Shown one piece after another: positions 8,837 to 18,540 of a stretch of DNA of 64,000 nucleotides. The position numbers and the translations under genes are program-made. Positions within the stretch are counted from its first letter, which is position 1; each line of letters opens with the position of its first letter. The DNA comes from Shewanella fidelis ATCC BAA-318. GTDB taxonomy: Bacteria > Pseudomonadota > Gammaproteobacteria > Enterobacterales > Shewanellaceae. The DNA lies in NCBI RefSeq assembly GCF_000518605.1, contig NZ_JADX01000021.1:49782-113781 (forward strand). Direction: 5' to 3'. The notes under the pieces were generated by a model. The model did not search any database. It saw nothing but the letters and a program-made list of their open reading frames with translations, and was not told the origin of the DNA.

Positions 8837-9490
8837 ATGAAAACTCGTGACAAAATCGTACAAGCCAGTTTAGAGCTCTTCAATGAACATGGCGAAAGAG
8901 CTATCACCACGAATCATATCGCTGCACACCTAAATATTAGTCCTGGGAACCTTTATTACCACTTCCGTAATAAAGAAGACATTATTCGCTCTATCTTCGG
9001 CCAGTATGAGCAACACTTAGAGTCAGGCTTTCAACCCTATGCAGATAAAGAGGTCGATATTGATCTGCTTATCGGCTACTTCGATGCCATGTTCTACACT
9101 CTTTGGCAGTTTCGCTTTATGTATGCCAATCTTGCCGATATCCTCAGCCGCGATGAGACCTTAAAAAAACGCTATTTAACCGCACAACAAGATGTGTTGG
9201 CACGCTGCACTAGTGTACTTGAAAAGCTAAATCAAGATGGTTTTGTGGCAATAGAACCTGATGACATAAAGCCATTGGCTGATACGATAAAAATGCTGGT
9301 GAGCTTCTGGATCAGTTATAAGCTCACCCAAACTCAATCAAATATTGGCTCAATCACCAAAGAGTCGCTTTATGAAGGGCTATTACGAGTCATTATGCTG
9401 TTTAAGTCCTATGCGACACCGGATTCTCAAGCCACATTTTTAAGGCTAGAAAGCTACTATATTGCCCTTGCCAAAGGAAAAGCTGAGTAA
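8837..9490 (+). CDS. TetR/AcrR family transcriptional regulator
   Basis: This 217-residue protein has an N-terminal helix-turn-helix (ITTNHIAAHLNISPGNLYYHFRNKEDII, about residues 23-50) matching the TetR DNA-binding domain, followed by an all-helical C-terminal ligand/dimer domain. It is divergent from waaA with 144 bases between the starts. Its ligand and targets are unknown; the intergenic region and the neighbouring LPS genes are reasonable candidates. Its last 34 bases overlap the end of the convergent GT2 gene. Confidence 0.85.
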   Translation: MKTRDKIVQASLELFNEHGERAITTNHIAAHLNISPGNLYYHFRNKEDIIRSIFGQYEQHLESGFQPYADKEVDIDLLIGYFDAMFYTLWQFRFMYANLADILSRDETLKKRYLTAQQDVLARCTSVLEKLNQDGFVAIEPDDIKPLADTIKMLVSFWISYKLTQTQSNIGSITKESLYEGLLRVIMLFKSYATPDSQATFLRLESYYIALAKGKAE

Positions 9491-10293
9491 CCATCCTCAG
9501 CACTCAATGGCGCAATAGCATTTATACCTCTTTCACAGAATGGTTCTTTTTTTTGCACCGTTTGCTCATATATAGCAACACACTCTTCAAGGAAGTTTTT
9601 AGCGTTTATTTTGTGATGAATATGATAACAAGCGGCTGTGAAACGCAACTTTTTACATATGAGTCCACTAAAAAACATTCTTTGTAAGAACTCAATATCT
9701 TCAGGCCCCCAGCCTTCAAAGTCATTGTTATAACCATTGACTTTGATGGCATCATCACGCCAAAAAGCACAATGCCCTCCCACGCCTCGATTTAGAGTCT
9801 GTTTATATGACCGTCTATATTTAGCTGGGAGAAATGGTAATCTAAATGCTTGATCTCTATGTTTAACACCGCGCGTAAAGCAATGAGGAAGTTCATCATT
9901 AGAAAGTAACCGTTTACTGGTACTCTCGGTCAAATATGCCCGACGCCCTTGGACAAAAAAACCTTTTTCAGCAGCAAGCATATGATCATGTATAAAATGA
10001 CGCTCTAAAACCGTATCTCCATCAATAAAAACAATATAGTCTCCAGAGCTCATATTTATCGCTCGGTTACGGCTTAACGCTAATCGATAACCTTTGTCTT
10101 CTTGCCAACTGTGTAATAATGGGCAACAAAATTCTGGTTGATACTTTTCAATAAGCTTTCGAGTTAAACAGTTAGAACCATCATCCGCGATGATTACCTC
10201 AAAGGGAATTACAGACTGTAATGCCACACTATCTAAAACCTTCCTTAATGCCTCAGGCCAATTGTAGGTAGTGATAATTAAAGACAGCCTCAT
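9457..10293 (-). CDS. glycosyltransferase family 2 (GT-A) with galactosyltransferase-like C-terminus
   Basis: This 278-residue protein begins LSLIITTYNWPEALRKVLDS, the nucleotide-binding start of GT2 enzymes, and has IADDGS and VFIDGDTVL with the metal-binding D-x-D. FEGWGPEDIEFLQRMFFSG at about residues 193-211 is the W-G-x-ED motif of the galactosyltransferase-like C-terminal domain. It probably adds a hexose to the LPS core. It is transcribed toward the TetR gene and the two coding ends overlap by 34 bases, so the ends are translated on opposite strands. Confidence 0.85.
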   Translation of the reverse strand: MRLSLIITTYNWPEALRKVLDSVALQSVIPFEVIIADDGSNCLTRKLIEKYQPEFCCPLLHSWQEDKGYRLALSRNRAINMSSGDYIVFIDGDTVLERHFIHDHMLAAEKGFFVQGRRAYLTESTSKRLLSNDELPHCFTRGVKHRDQAFRLPFLPAKYRRSYKQTLNRGVGGHCAFWRDDAIKVNGYNNDFEGWGPEDIEFLQRMFFSGLICKKLRFTAACYHIHHKINAKNFLEECVAIYEQTVQKKEPFCERGINAIAPLSAEDGYSAFPLARAI

Positions 10294-10602
10294 AAAAACA
10301 TAATCCTAATGCCAAAATGCACAATACATTGGCATATTGTAGCACCTACAACCTGTACTAAAGCTAAATAGCATGGCTAATATTTTATGAGTATCCCCCC
10401 AATAAATTGCTTACATAAGAAAACGGCATAAAAAATCGACACTAAAGAAATGCCTTAGATAAACTAATCAAAATATCGCTCATTCCTTAGTCTAAATAAT
10501 CTCATTTTTACTGTTGAAAAAAAGGCTGTAGAGCCGCGCCAATTAAGGTTAAAATGCCGCCACTCCACAAAATCAAAATAATGCTAATTAAGGAGAATAA
10601 AG
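10294..10602. other. intergenic region between divergent GT2 gene and kbl
   Basis: This 309-base AT-rich spacer must hold the promoters of both divergent genes. I see a clear ribosome site (AGGAG at 10591-10595) before kbl and a small GGCT-GTAG-AGCC hairpin near 10524, but no promoter or operator that I can defend. Confidence 0.4.
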
Positions 10603-11799
10603 GTGCCAAAGACCTCATTCTACGACCAAATAAATCAACAGCTTGCCGACGTTAAAGCCGAAGGCCTATATAAAAGCGAACGCGTCATTGTTTCTCCTCA
10701 ACAAACTGCAATTGAAGTTAATGGCGACCAAGTAATTAACTTTTGCGCCAATAACTATTTAGGCTTAGCTAATCATCCTGAACTAATAAAAGCAGCCCAA
10801 GACGGCCTTGATGCTCATGGTTTTGGTATGGCATCGGTACGCTTTATCTGTGGTACCCAAGATATTCATAAACAACTAGAAGCTAGCCTTAGCGAATTTT
10901 TAGGCATGGAAGACACCATTCTTTATTCTTCTTGCTTCGATGCTAACGCGGGCCTATTTGAAACGCTTTTGAGCGCTGAAGATGCAATTATTTCTGACGC
11001 ATTGAACCATGCATCTATCATTGATGGTGTGCGCCTATGTAAAGCCAAACGCTTCCGCTATGCCAATAACGACATGGCCGATCTTGAAGCTCAGCTAAAA
11101 GCAGCTAAAGAGGCCGGTGCGCGCAATATTATGATTGCGACTGACGGTGTATTCTCAATGGATGGCGTTATCGCTAACCTTAATGGCGTTTGTGATCTAG
11201 CCGATAAATACGGCGCACTTGTTATGGTTGATGATTCACACGCTGTAGGCTTCGTTGGCCAAAATGGTCGTGGTACTCACGAATACTGTGAAGTGATGGA
11301 TCGCGTAGACATTATTACCGGTACTCTTGGTAAAGCCCTTGGCGGCGCATCTGGTGGCTTCACTTCTGGTAAAAAAGAGGTCATCGATTGGTTACGTCAG
11401 CGCTCACGCCCTTACCTATTTTCTAACTCATTAGCGCCTTCAATTGTCACAGCGTCTATTCACGTACTTGAAATGCTAAAGTCAGGTCAAGCACTACGCG
11501 AAGCCGTGTGGGAAAATAGTCGCTATTTCCGCGAGCAGATGTCAGCTGCAGGCTTCACTTTAGGTGGTGCTGACCATGCGATTATTCCAGTCATGATTGG
11601 CGATGCCAAACTTGCGAGTGACTTTGCTAACCGTCTATTAACTGAAAACATTTATGTTATTGGTTTCTCTTTCCCTGTGGTACCAAAAGGTCAAGCGCGT
11701 ATTCGCACGCAAATGTCTGCCGCCCACAGTAAAGAGCAAATTGATAAAGCGATTGCAGCCTTTACTCGCATCGCTAAAGAAATGGGCATTATCAGCTAA
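10603..11799 (+). CDS. kbl: 2-amino-3-ketobutyrate CoA ligase (glycine C-acetyltransferase)
   Basis: This 398-residue PLP enzyme converts 2-amino-3-ketobutyrate and CoA to glycine and acetyl-CoA, the second step of threonine catabolism. [14 protein letters not shown] and [10 protein letters not shown] are typical of the alpha-oxoamine synthase family, and Lys244 in [10 protein letters not shown] is the PLP-binding lysine. The start is GTG at 10603 with AGGAG seven bases upstream; protein length and N-terminus match E. coli Kbl. It forms an operon with tdh, with two hairpins in the 84-base spacer. Confidence 0.96.
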   Translation: MPKTSFYDQINQQLADVKAEGLYKSERVIVSPQQTAIEVNGDQVINFCANNYLGLANHPELIKAAQDGLDAHGFGMASVRFICGTQDIHKQLEASLSEFLGMEDTILYSSCFDANAGLFETLLSAEDAIISDALNHASIIDGVRLCKAKRFRYANNDMADLEAQLKAAKEAGARNIMIATDGVFSMDGVIANLNGVCDLADKYGALVMVDDSHAVGFVGQNGRGTHEYCEVMDRVDIITGTLGKALGGASGGFTSGKKEVIDWLRQRSRPYLFSNSLAPSIVTASIHVLEMLKSGQALREAVWENSRYFREQMSAAGFTLGGADHAIIPVMIGDAKLASDFANRLLTENIYVIGFSFPVVPKGQARIRTQMSAAHSKEQIDKAIAAFTRIAKEMGIIS

Positions 11800-11809
11800 A
11801 ATTACTCTC

Positions 11810-11869
11810 ACAAGGGCAAATAAAATTGCCCTTGTAGAAAGTTAGTCAACAAGTCACCAACTTGACTTG
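11810..11869 (+). promoter_or_regulatory. two tandem hairpins in the kbl-tdh spacer
   Basis: ACAAGGGCAA/TTGCCCTTGT (11810-11835) forms a perfect 10-bp stem. CAAGTCA/TGACTTG (11850-11869) forms a 7-bp stem ending a few bases before the tdh ribosome site (AAAAGG at 11871-11876). Neither has a T-tract. They could tune tdh translation or stabilise mRNA segments. Confidence 0.45.
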
Positions 11870-11883
11870 TAAAAGGTTAAAAG

Positions 11884-12909
11884 ATGAAAGCACTGAGCAA
11901 ATTAAAGCCTGAAGAAGGCATTTGGATGGTTGATGCGCCTAAGCCAGAAATGGGCCATAACGATCTATTAATTAAAATTCGTAAAACGGCAATTTGTGGT
12001 ACTGATGTACATATCTACAACTGGGACGAATGGTCACAAAACACGATTCCTGTGCCTATGGTTGTTGGCCACGAATACGTTGGTGAAGTCGTTGATATGG
12101 GCCAAGAAGTACGTGGCTTTAGTGTCGGCGATCGCGTTTCAGGCGAAGGCCATATCACTTGTGGTCATTGCCGTAACTGTCGCGGCGGACGTACTCACTT
12201 ATGTCGCAACACCTCTGGAGTCGGGGTTAACCGTGACGGCGCATTTGCAGAATACTTAGTTATTCCAGCATTCAATGCATTCAAAATCCCAGATGATATT
12301 TCAGATGATTTAGCCTCAATTTTCGACCCATTTGGTAATGCTGTACACACTGCATTATCTTTCGACTTAGTCGGCGAAGACGTGTTAATTACAGGTGCTG
12401 GCCCTATTGGTATTATGGCTGCTGCAGTATGTCGTCACGTCGGTGCTCGCCACGTAGTGATCACCGATGTCAACGAATACCGCTTAGAGCTAGCCCAAAA
12501 GATGGGCGCGACCCGTGCTGTAAACGTTGCCAAAGAAAACCTAAAAGATGTCATGCAAGAGCTTGGCATGACTGAAGGTTTCGATGTCGGTTTAGAGATG
12601 TCAGGGGTGCCAAGTGCATTCCACTCGATGCTAGATACCATGAACCATGGCGGTAAAATTGCCATGTTAGGCATTCCGGGTGGCGATATGGCTATCGACT
12701 GGAGTAAAGTGATCTTCAAGGGGCTCATCATTAAAGGCATTTATGGCCGCGAGATGTTTGAAACCTGGTACAAGATGGCCAGCCTGATCCAGTCTGGATT
12801 AGATATCTCGCCAATCATCACCCACCACTACAGCATTGATGAGTTCCAGCAAGGCTTTGATGCCATGCGTTCTGGTCAATCAGGCAAGGTGATTTTAAAC
12901 TGGGATTAA
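11884..12909 (+). CDS. tdh: L-threonine 3-dehydrogenase
   Basis: This 341-residue zinc-dependent, NAD-linked dehydrogenase oxidises L-threonine to 2-amino-3-ketobutyrate, the Kbl substrate. Catalytic zinc ligands are visible as Cys38 (AICGTDVH) and the His-Glu pair in VVGHEYVG (about 63-64). The structural zinc cysteines lie in [15 protein letters not shown], and the Rossmann glycines in [11 protein letters not shown]. Length and motifs match E. coli Tdh. It lies 84 bases after kbl in the same orientation. Confidence 0.97.
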   Translation: MKALSKLKPEEGIWMVDAPKPEMGHNDLLIKIRKTAICGTDVHIYNWDEWSQNTIPVPMVVGHEYVGEVVDMGQEVRGFSVGDRVSGEGHITCGHCRNCRGGRTHLCRNTSGVGVNRDGAFAEYLVIPAFNAFKIPDDISDDLASIFDPFGNAVHTALSFDLVGEDVLITGAGPIGIMAAAVCRHVGARHVVITDVNEYRLELAQKMGATRAVNVAKENLKDVMQELGMTEGFDVGLEMSGVPSAFHSMLDTMNHGGKIAMLGIPGGDMAIDWSKVIFKGLIIKGIYGREMFETWYKMASLIQSGLDISPIITHHYSIDEFQQGFDAMRSGQSGKVILNWD

Positions 12910-12989
12910 TACCAGTTTTCTATAGCAGCAGTAGTGCATATCATACTTGCATTACTGCTCAACTCACACTCAACCACTCAAGGTCTTTT

Positions 12990-13298
12990 ATGTCAGCTTT
13001 TCAACATCTCAGTGTTAATCAACTCATTCAGATGCAAGCAGAGTCTACAGAGTTGCAAATTGTTGATATTCGCGATGCCGCAAGCTATGAAGCAGGCCAT
13101 ATCGACGGTGCCCTTAATTTAAATAACGAAAACCTTGCCCATTTTATTGGCGATGCAGACATGGACTTGCCTTTAATCGTTGTTTGCTACCACGGCATAA
13201 GCAGCCAAAGTGCAGCAACTTATCTCAATGAACAAGGCTTTGATGACGTATTCAGTCTTGATGGTGGCTACAGCGCTTGGCATCAAGCACACCTATAA
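12990..13298 (+). CDS. glpE: thiosulfate sulfurtransferase GlpE (single-domain rhodanese)
   Basis: This 102-residue single rhodanese domain has the active-site loop CYHGISS, with Cys66 as the persulfide-forming residue. IVDIRDAASYEAGHIDGALNL is the N-terminal rhodanese signature. It transfers sulfane sulfur from thiosulfate to acceptors such as cyanide or thioredoxin in vitro. It lies 17 bases before glpG, as in the enteric glpEGR operon, but no glpR repressor gene follows here. Confidence 0.92.
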   Translation: MSAFQHLSVNQLIQMQAESTELQIVDIRDAASYEAGHIDGALNLNNENLAHFIGDADMDLPLIVVCYHGISSQSAATYLNEQGFDDVFSLDGGYSAWHQAHL

Positions 13299-13315
13299 AA
13301 CATACGAGGTAACGC

Positions 13316-14155
13316 ATGATTGAGATTGGCAGACTTCCCAATAGCCGAGCTGCACAAGCCCTCATCGACTACCTGAAAGGATTAAATATCAGTTGTGAAC
13401 TTATGCCAACTGAACAAGGCGTCGCCTTAATGATCCGTGAGCAACAGCACTTTGAACGTGCTCACCGCGAGTACCTGCATTTTATTAATAACCCTTACGA
13501 TGAAAAGTACCTCGCAGCCTCATGGGAAAACGGTGATACCCATACTAAGCTTGATTACGGCAACCCAAGCCTACAACTTGTCAGCCAGTTCATTACAGGT
13601 GCCGGCCCATTAACTTTAGCTGTGTTCTTTACGTGCGTGGTGATCTACGCAGCGATGAATTTAGGCTTTGCCCAGCCCATTTTCGAACAGCTGTCATTTT
13701 TCGGCGCTACCGCCCCCAATAGTGCCGCTGAGTTCTGGCGCCTATTTACCCCTAGCTTGCTGCATTTTTCTGCCATGCATATTATTTTTAATTTGCTTTG
13801 GTGGTGGTATTTGGGTGGCAAAATCGAAAATAAAATCGGTTTGGCACCACTATTCATCCTGTTATTAGTTGGCGGCACCTTACCGAATATTCTGCAGTAT
13901 TTTATTGCTGGCCCTCAATTTGGCGGCTTGTCTGGCGTAGTGTATGCCGTCGTTGGTTACACTTGGATAATGGGGCACAAGCGGCCTGAGTCAGGTATCG
14001 GGCTGCCCCCTGCTTATATCGGTTTTATGTTGCTATGGCTAGTATTGGGCTTTACCGATATGTTTGGCTTATCAATTGCCAATGGTGCTCACGTTGGAGG
14101 CTTAATCGTTGGTGTCATACAAGGTTTTATCGACAGTAAAACCCGTAAGATATAA
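13316..14155 (+). CDS. glpG: rhomboid intramembrane serine protease GlpG
   Basis: This 279-residue protein has an N-terminal cytosolic domain (about residues 1-85) followed by six predicted membrane helices. The catalytic pair is visible as Ser206 in GGLSGVVY and His259 in NGAHVGG, and HIIFN (155-159) is the conserved oxyanion-side motif. It cleaves transmembrane substrates within the inner membrane. It is coupled to glpE, and an inverted repeat shared with convergent elbB follows. Confidence 0.94.
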   Translation: MIEIGRLPNSRAAQALIDYLKGLNISCELMPTEQGVALMIREQQHFERAHREYLHFINNPYDEKYLAASWENGDTHTKLDYGNPSLQLVSQFITGAGPLTLAVFFTCVVIYAAMNLGFAQPIFEQLSFFGATAPNSAAEFWRLFTPSLLHFSAMHIIFNLLWWWYLGGKIENKIGLAPLFILLLVGGTLPNILQYFIAGPQFGGLSGVVYAVVGYTWIMGHKRPESGIGLPPAYIGFMLLWLVLGFTDMFGLSIANGAHVGGLIVGVIQGFIDSKTRKI

Positions 14156-14174
14156 AGCTTATTTATTAAAAATT

Positions 14175-14195
14175 AAGCCCGCAAAACGCGGGCTT
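14175..14195. terminator. inverted repeat between glpG and elbB
   Basis: AAGCCCGC and GCGGGCTT form an 8-bp GC-rich stem around AAAAC between convergent genes. The flanks are AT-rich but the T-tract is short. Confidence 0.65.
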
Positions 14196-14226
14196 ACTTA
14201 TATAGTGCTATTGTCACGAATAGCCA

Positions 14227-14880
14227 TTAGGCCATTTGCAACACTTTCACCACTAACTTACTAATGCCTGAGTGTGCCTCAACAATATCACTAGCCAACA
14301 TATAAGCCGGCGTACTGACCACTTTATGCTGCTCATCAACGACAATCTCATGCACGCTCGCCGCTTTATGCTGTCCGCCCTGTTTCTCAAACGCCGCCGC
14401 AGTATCTGCGTCGCTCCCTATGGTACCGCTTACCCCTTGACCATATAGCTGTGGGATCATAACTGGCGAGATACAGATAAAACCTACAGGCTTATCGGCA
14501 TCTGCAAATTGCGAAATAAACTGTTTTACACTCGGTTCGACTTGGTGTTCAGCACCAGCAACAGCAAAATTACATAAGTTCTTCGCAGCGCCAAAACCAC
14601 CAGGGATAATTAACGCATCAAACTCGGCAATATTAAGTTCATCTACAGACTTAATTTCACCACGTGCAATTCGGGCTGATTCAACTAATACATTACGAGA
14701 CTCTTGCTCAACAACCTCACCCGTTAAGTGGTTAACAACATGCAATTGAGGAATATTTGGCGCAAAACATTGATAACTCGCTCCAGCTTTTGCAATCTCC
14801 AACAAGGCCAAAACGGACTCATGAAGTTCGGTGCCATCGTAAACACCACAACCGCCAAGAAGAACTGCTACTTTTTTCAT
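14227..14880 (-). CDS. elbB: isoprenoid-associated glyoxalase ElbB (DJ-1/PfpI superfamily)
   Basis: This 217-residue protein of the DJ-1/PfpI/class I glutamine amidotransferase-like fold begins KKVAVLLGGCGVYDGTELHE, the ElbB signature. The conserved IIPGGFGAAKNLCNFA and GFICISP elements (nucleophile-elbow cysteine in FICIS) are present. Its enteric homologue shows weak glyoxalase activity and was linked genetically to isoprenoid synthesis, but the physiological role is unsettled. It is divergent from polA across a 387-base spacer. Confidence 0.9.
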   Translation of the reverse strand: MKKVAVLLGGCGVYDGTELHESVLALLEIAKAGASYQCFAPNIPQLHVVNHLTGEVVEQESRNVLVESARIARGEIKSVDELNIAEFDALIIPGGFGAAKNLCNFAVAGAEHQVEPSVKQFISQFADADKPVGFICISPVMIPQLYGQGVSGTIGSDADTAAAFEKQGGQHKAASVHEIVVDEQHKVVSTPAYMLASDIVEAHSGISKLVVKVLQMA

Positions 14881-15170
14881 TAAAAAGCCTCTCTATATAT
14901 CATATTGTTTTAACAAACTTGTAATAAATTGCTTGATCAGATTATTTATCATGCTAACTTAGGTCATCACTTTAGCAACTGAGTGATATTTAACCAAGGA
15001 TTGGAGTTTAAATACGCATAAAAATAAAAAGTCCACATAATTATTTCAAATTCCAAAAGTAAAACCCAGTTCACACATTTAATTTTACTTTATACTTTTC
15101 AGTAACTTAGTTAAAAGCGCTTTTCTGAGCAATTTGACTCAAGATCGAGTTACTCTCATCCATGCACAGA

Positions 15171-15191
15171 GTTATCCACAGGCTGGATAAC
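15171..15191. promoter_or_regulatory. inverted DnaA-box-like repeat upstream of polA
   Basis: GTTATCC and GGATAAC are separated by seven bases. The left arm extends to a perfect DnaA box (TTATCCACA, 15172-15180), while the right arm read in reverse (TTATCCAGC) matches 7 of 9 positions. The repeat abuts the proposed -35 element of polA, so a bound protein could affect initiation. The binding protein is inferred only from the match to the DnaA consensus. Confidence 0.5.
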
Positions 15192-15193
15192 AA

Positions 15194-15221
15194 TTTTACG
15201 TGGCCGAAATTGCCCTAATAT
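15194..15221 (+). promoter_or_regulatory. candidate sigma-70 promoter of polA
   Basis: TTTTAC (15194-15199) and TAATAT (15216-15221) are separated by 16 bases, giving a start near 15228, about 40 bases before the polA ATG. The -10 is close to consensus and the -35 is weak. The remaining 387-base elbB-polA spacer is AT-rich without an evident gene. Confidence 0.5.
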
Positions 15222-15267
15222 GGCATGCTAGCGCCATCATCGAACACCGATAAATGAATACTAAATT

Positions 15268-18030
15268 ATGCCAAAAATTGCCGACAACCCTTTAATTCTT
15301 GTGGATGGTTCTTCATACCTTTACCGCGCATACTATGCACCACCTCACTTAACGAATTCTAAAGGAGAAGCTACAGGTGCGGTATACGGCGTAATTAACA
15401 TGCTGCGCAGCCTATTGAACCAATATAAACCCTCACAAATGGCTGTTGTTTTTGATGCCAAAGGCAAGACGTTCCGTAATGATATGTATGCAGAATACAA
15501 GGCGCAGCGTCCACCTATGCCTGATGACCTGCGTAGCCAAATTGAACCACTGCATCGTATTATTAAAGCGCTCGGCTTGCCTCTGGTGTGCATTCCAGGT
15601 GTTGAGGCCGACGACGTCATAGGCACTATTGCCACTCAAGCCAGTAAAGAAGGCCGTGCCGTACTCATTAGTACTGGTGATAAAGACATGGCGCAATTAG
15701 TGGATGACAATATCACCCTAATTAACACTATGACTAACACCATCATGGGTCCCGCGGAAGTAACAGATAAGTTTGGTGTTGGCCCAGAGCTCATTATCGA
15801 TTTACTCGCACTTCAAGGCGATAAAGCAGATAACATTCCAGGCTTACCTGGTGTGGGTGAGAAAACCGCACTGGCTATGTTAACCGGCGTTGGCGGTGTT
15901 GATAAAATCCTTGCTGCGCCAGAAAAAATGCCAGAACTGGGTTTTCGCGGCTCTAAAACTATGCCGGCAAAAATCATCGAACATGCTGATATGCTAAAAC
16001 TTAGCTACGAACTAGCCACCATCAAACTTGATGTCAAACTAGAGCAAGATTGGCACTCACTGTCTATTGAACCAGCCGATAAAGACGAACTCATTAAGTG
16101 TTATGGCGAAATGGAGTTTAAACGCTGGTTAGCAGAAGTGCTCGACAATAACAGCGGCGATAAAGCAACTACCTCAGCTGCTGCAGAAGATGATATACCT
16201 GCAACCAAAGTAGATATAGAAGTTGAATACGATACTATTTTAACCCTTGAGCAACTCGACACTTGGATCAGCAAGCTAGAAAAAGCTGAGCTGATCGCCA
16301 TTGATACCGAAACCACGAGTATCAATTACATGGAAGCGGAATTAGTCGGGATCTCATTTGCAGTAGAGGCAGGCAAAGCTGCCTACTTACCGTTGGCACA
16401 CGACTATGTTGATGCACCAGAGCAACTCGATAAAGCTATTGCACTGCAAAAGCTAACACCACTATTAGAAAATCCAGCGCTGAAAAAAGTTGGCCAAAAC
16501 TTAAAGTACGATATTAGCATTTTCGCTAATGTTGGCATTACACTGCGCGGTGTTGAATTTGACACTATGCTTGAGTCCTACGTGTTTAATTCGGTTGCCT
16601 CAAAACACAATATGGACGATCTAGCACTTAAATACTTAGGTCATAAAAATATCAGTTTTGAAGAGATTGCAGGTAAAGGCGCGAAACAACTAACCTTCAA
16701 CCAAATTCCATTGGAAACTGCCGCACCTTACGCAGCAGAAGATGCAGATATCACTTTGCGTTTGCACCAACACCTATGGCCACGCCTGCAAAAGCAAAGC
16801 GAACTTGCCAATGTGTTTACTGATATCGAATTACCACTCGTTGATATTCTGTCGGATATTGAGCGTCAAGGTGTGTTAATTGATAGCATGTTGCTTGGCC
16901 AGCAAAGTGAAGAGCTCGCGCGTAAGATTGATGAACTAGAGCATAAGGCCCACGAAATTGCAGGTCAGCCATTTAATCTAAGCTCACCAAAACAACTGCA
17001 AGAGCTGTTTTTTGACAAGCTAGGTTACCCCGTTATAAAGAAAACACCAAAGGGTGCACCATCAACGGCTGAGGAAGTACTAGTAGAGTTAGCCCTAGAT
17101 TATCCATTGCCTAAGATTATTTTAGAGCACCGCAGTCTTGCTAAACTGAAGAGCACTTACACAGACAAGCTGCCGCTGATGGTTAACGCTAAAACTGGCC
17201 GTGTGCATACCAGCTACCATCAAGCTAATGCCGCAACAGGACGTTTGTCATCAAGCGAGCCAAACCTGCAGAATATTCCAATTCGTACCGAAGAAGGTCG
17301 CCGTATTCGTCATGCGTTTATTGCTCCTCAAGGTAAAAAAATCCTTGCGGCCGATTACTCGCAAATCGAACTACGCATCATGGCGCACTTGTCACAAGAC
17401 CAAGGCTTACTCACTGCGTTCGCTGAAGGCAAGGACATTCACAAAGCCACTGCTGCAGAAGTATTTGATGTTGATTTTAGTGAAGTCACATCCGATCAGC
17501 GTCGCCGCGCTAAAGCGGTTAACTTCGGTCTAATTTACGGTATGTCAGCGTTTGGTCTTGCCAAGCAACTTGATATTCCACGAGCTGAAGCGCAAAGCTA
17601 TATTGACACTTACTTTAAGCGTTACCCGGGTGTACTTAAGTATATGGAAGAAACTCGCGCCACAGCCGCTGATCTAGGTTATGTGTCAACACTATTTGGC
17701 CGCCGTCTCTACTTGCCAGCTATTAAAGATAGAAACGCAATGCGCAGACAAGCTGCTGAACGCGCAGCCATTAACGCACCAATGCAAGGTACAGCTGCTG
17801 ACATTATTAAAAAGGCAATGATCGATATTGCTAAATGGATAGCCACTAATACTCATGGTGAGATCACCATGATCATGCAAGTACACGATGAATTGGTATT
17901 TGAGGTCGATGAAACGCAAGTTGAGCCGTTAAAAGCAAAAATTTGCCAACTTATGGCCGCAGCCGCCAACTTAGACGTTGAACTACTCGCAGAAGCGGGT
18001 GTCGGCGATAACTGGGAACAAGCCCACTAG
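15268..18030 (+). CDS. polA: DNA polymerase I
   Basis: This 920-residue protein is close to the 928 residues of E. coli Pol I and has all three domains. The N-terminal 5'-3' exonuclease starts [16 protein letters not shown] and includes VEADDVIGT and [11 protein letters not shown] 3'-5' exonuclease-type domain includes [12 protein letters not shown]. The polymerase has motif [15 protein letters not shown], motif [15 protein letters not shown] and motif C QVHDELVF. It fills gaps after Okazaki fragment processing and excision repair. It is transcribed alone, with a hairpin terminator and then Spot 42 RNA downstream, as in enteric bacteria. Confidence 0.98.
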   Translation: MPKIADNPLILVDGSSYLYRAYYAPPHLTNSKGEATGAVYGVINMLRSLLNQYKPSQMAVVFDAKGKTFRNDMYAEYKAQRPPMPDDLRSQIEPLHRIIKALGLPLVCIPGVEADDVIGTIATQASKEGRAVLISTGDKDMAQLVDDNITLINTMTNTIMGPAEVTDKFGVGPELIIDLLALQGDKADNIPGLPGVGEKTALAMLTGVGGVDKILAAPEKMPELGFRGSKTMPAKIIEHADMLKLSYELATIKLDVKLEQDWHSLSIEPADKDELIKCYGEMEFKRWLAEVLDNNSGDKATTSAAAEDDIPATKVDIEVEYDTILTLEQLDTWISKLEKAELIAIDTETTSINYMEAELVGISFAVEAGKAAYLPLAHDYVDAPEQLDKAIALQKLTPLLENPALKKVGQNLKYDISIFANVGITLRGVEFDTMLESYVFNSVASKHNMDDLALKYLGHKNISFEEIAGKGAKQLTFNQIPLETAAPYAAEDADITLRLHQHLWPRLQKQSELANVFTDIELPLVDILSDIERQGVLIDSMLLGQQSEELARKIDELEHKAHEIAGQPFNLSSPKQLQELFFDKLGYPVIKKTPKGAPSTAEEVLVELALDYPLPKIILEHRSLAKLKSTYTDKLPLMVNAKTGRVHTSYHQANAATGRLSSSEPNLQNIPIRTEEGRRIRHAFIAPQGKKILAADYSQIELRIMAHLSQDQGLLTAFAEGKDIHKATAAEVFDVDFSEVTSDQRRRAKAVNFGLIYGMSAFGLAKQLDIPRAEAQSYIDTYFKRYPGVLKYMEETRATAADLGYVSTLFGRRLYLPAIKDRNAMRRQAAERAAINAPMQGTAADIIKKAMIDIAKWIATNTHGEITMIMQVHDELVFEVDETQVEPLKAKICQLMAAAANLDVELLAEAGVGDNWEQAH

Positions 18031-18043
18031 TTTTACTTTGTAT

Positions 18044-18070
18044 AAGGTGGTTAGTCCGCTAACCACCTTT
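18044..18070 (+). terminator. polA terminator
   Basis: AAGGTGGTTAG and CTAACCACCTT form an 11-bp stem around TCCG, 14 bases after the polA stop. It is followed by only a short T stretch. Confidence 0.7.
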
Positions 18071-18281
18071 GATACTGTCCAAATAGAGCCATATCGCTAA
18101 CTCTCCCGCACAGCTTTCAGTTACTTAGCTACAGTTCCGACTATTTCCTATATAAAACAGCCCAAATTAGGCATAAATCGTCATCATTACCAAACTTTGA
18201 ATTTAGCAGCATAAATTGTTGATATATAGCAATTAAAATGAAAATTTGCGATCAAAGCGTGTACTTTTATTGAGCAAGCAT

Positions 18282-18297
18282 TGGGATACGCATCACA
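18282..18297. promoter_or_regulatory. candidate CRP site upstream of Spot 42
   Basis: TGGGA-N6-TCACA differs from the CRP consensus TGTGA-N6-TCACA at one position. Its centre is 71.5 bases upstream of the predicted Spot 42 start. E. coli spf is known to be repressed by cAMP-CRP, so a site here is expected, but the match could be chance. Confidence 0.4.
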
Positions 18298-18324
18298 TTA
18301 TTGTATGTTTTTTACAAAAACAGT

Positions 18325-18353
18325 TTTTCATATAGCGTTTAATGGAGTAATAT
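18325..18353 (+). promoter_or_regulatory. sigma-70 promoter of Spot 42
   Basis: The -10 element TAATAT (18348-18353) ends seven bases before the conserved first base of Spot 42 at 18361. TTTTCA (18325-18330) is a weak -35 element at 17-base spacing. Confidence 0.65.
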
Positions 18354-18360
18354 TCTCTGC

Positions 18361-18477
18361 GTAGGGTACAGAGGTTAAGATGTTCTATCTTTCAGACCTT
18401 TTTTTTACGTTTGCTACTTTGTAGTAAATGGCCAAATTATGGCGCCCCAGTGAATCCAATTCGCTGGGGCTTTTTTT
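18361..18477 (+). ncRNA. spf: Spot 42 regulatory RNA
   Basis: The first ~38 bases are nearly identical, from memory, to E. coli Spot 42: GTAGGGTACAGAGG, then AAGATGTTCTATC and TTTCAGACC. The RNA ends with the stem GCCCCAG/CTGGGGC (18444-18470) and seven T, also like E. coli. The middle part diverges. The gene lies directly downstream of polA and upstream of the reverse-strand engB, the conserved synteny. Spot 42 is an Hfq-dependent base-pairing RNA that represses alternative carbon-source and central metabolism genes when cAMP-CRP is low. Confidence 0.95.
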
Positions 18478-18540
18478 CGTCTGCAAGAAAATTTAGAGTA
18501 AATACTTTAAATTGAGCAAAATTCGAGTTATGCTGTGTTC

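Noticed and set aside
18248..18270. Possible CRP site TTGCGATCAAAGCGTGTA upstream of Spot 42
   Set aside because: The right half does not match the consensus; the site at 18282-18297 is much better.
18512..18534. TTGAGC with TATGCT as promoter of the candidate sRNA
   Set aside because: The spacer is only 11 bases; TTTAAA at 17-base spacing was used instead.
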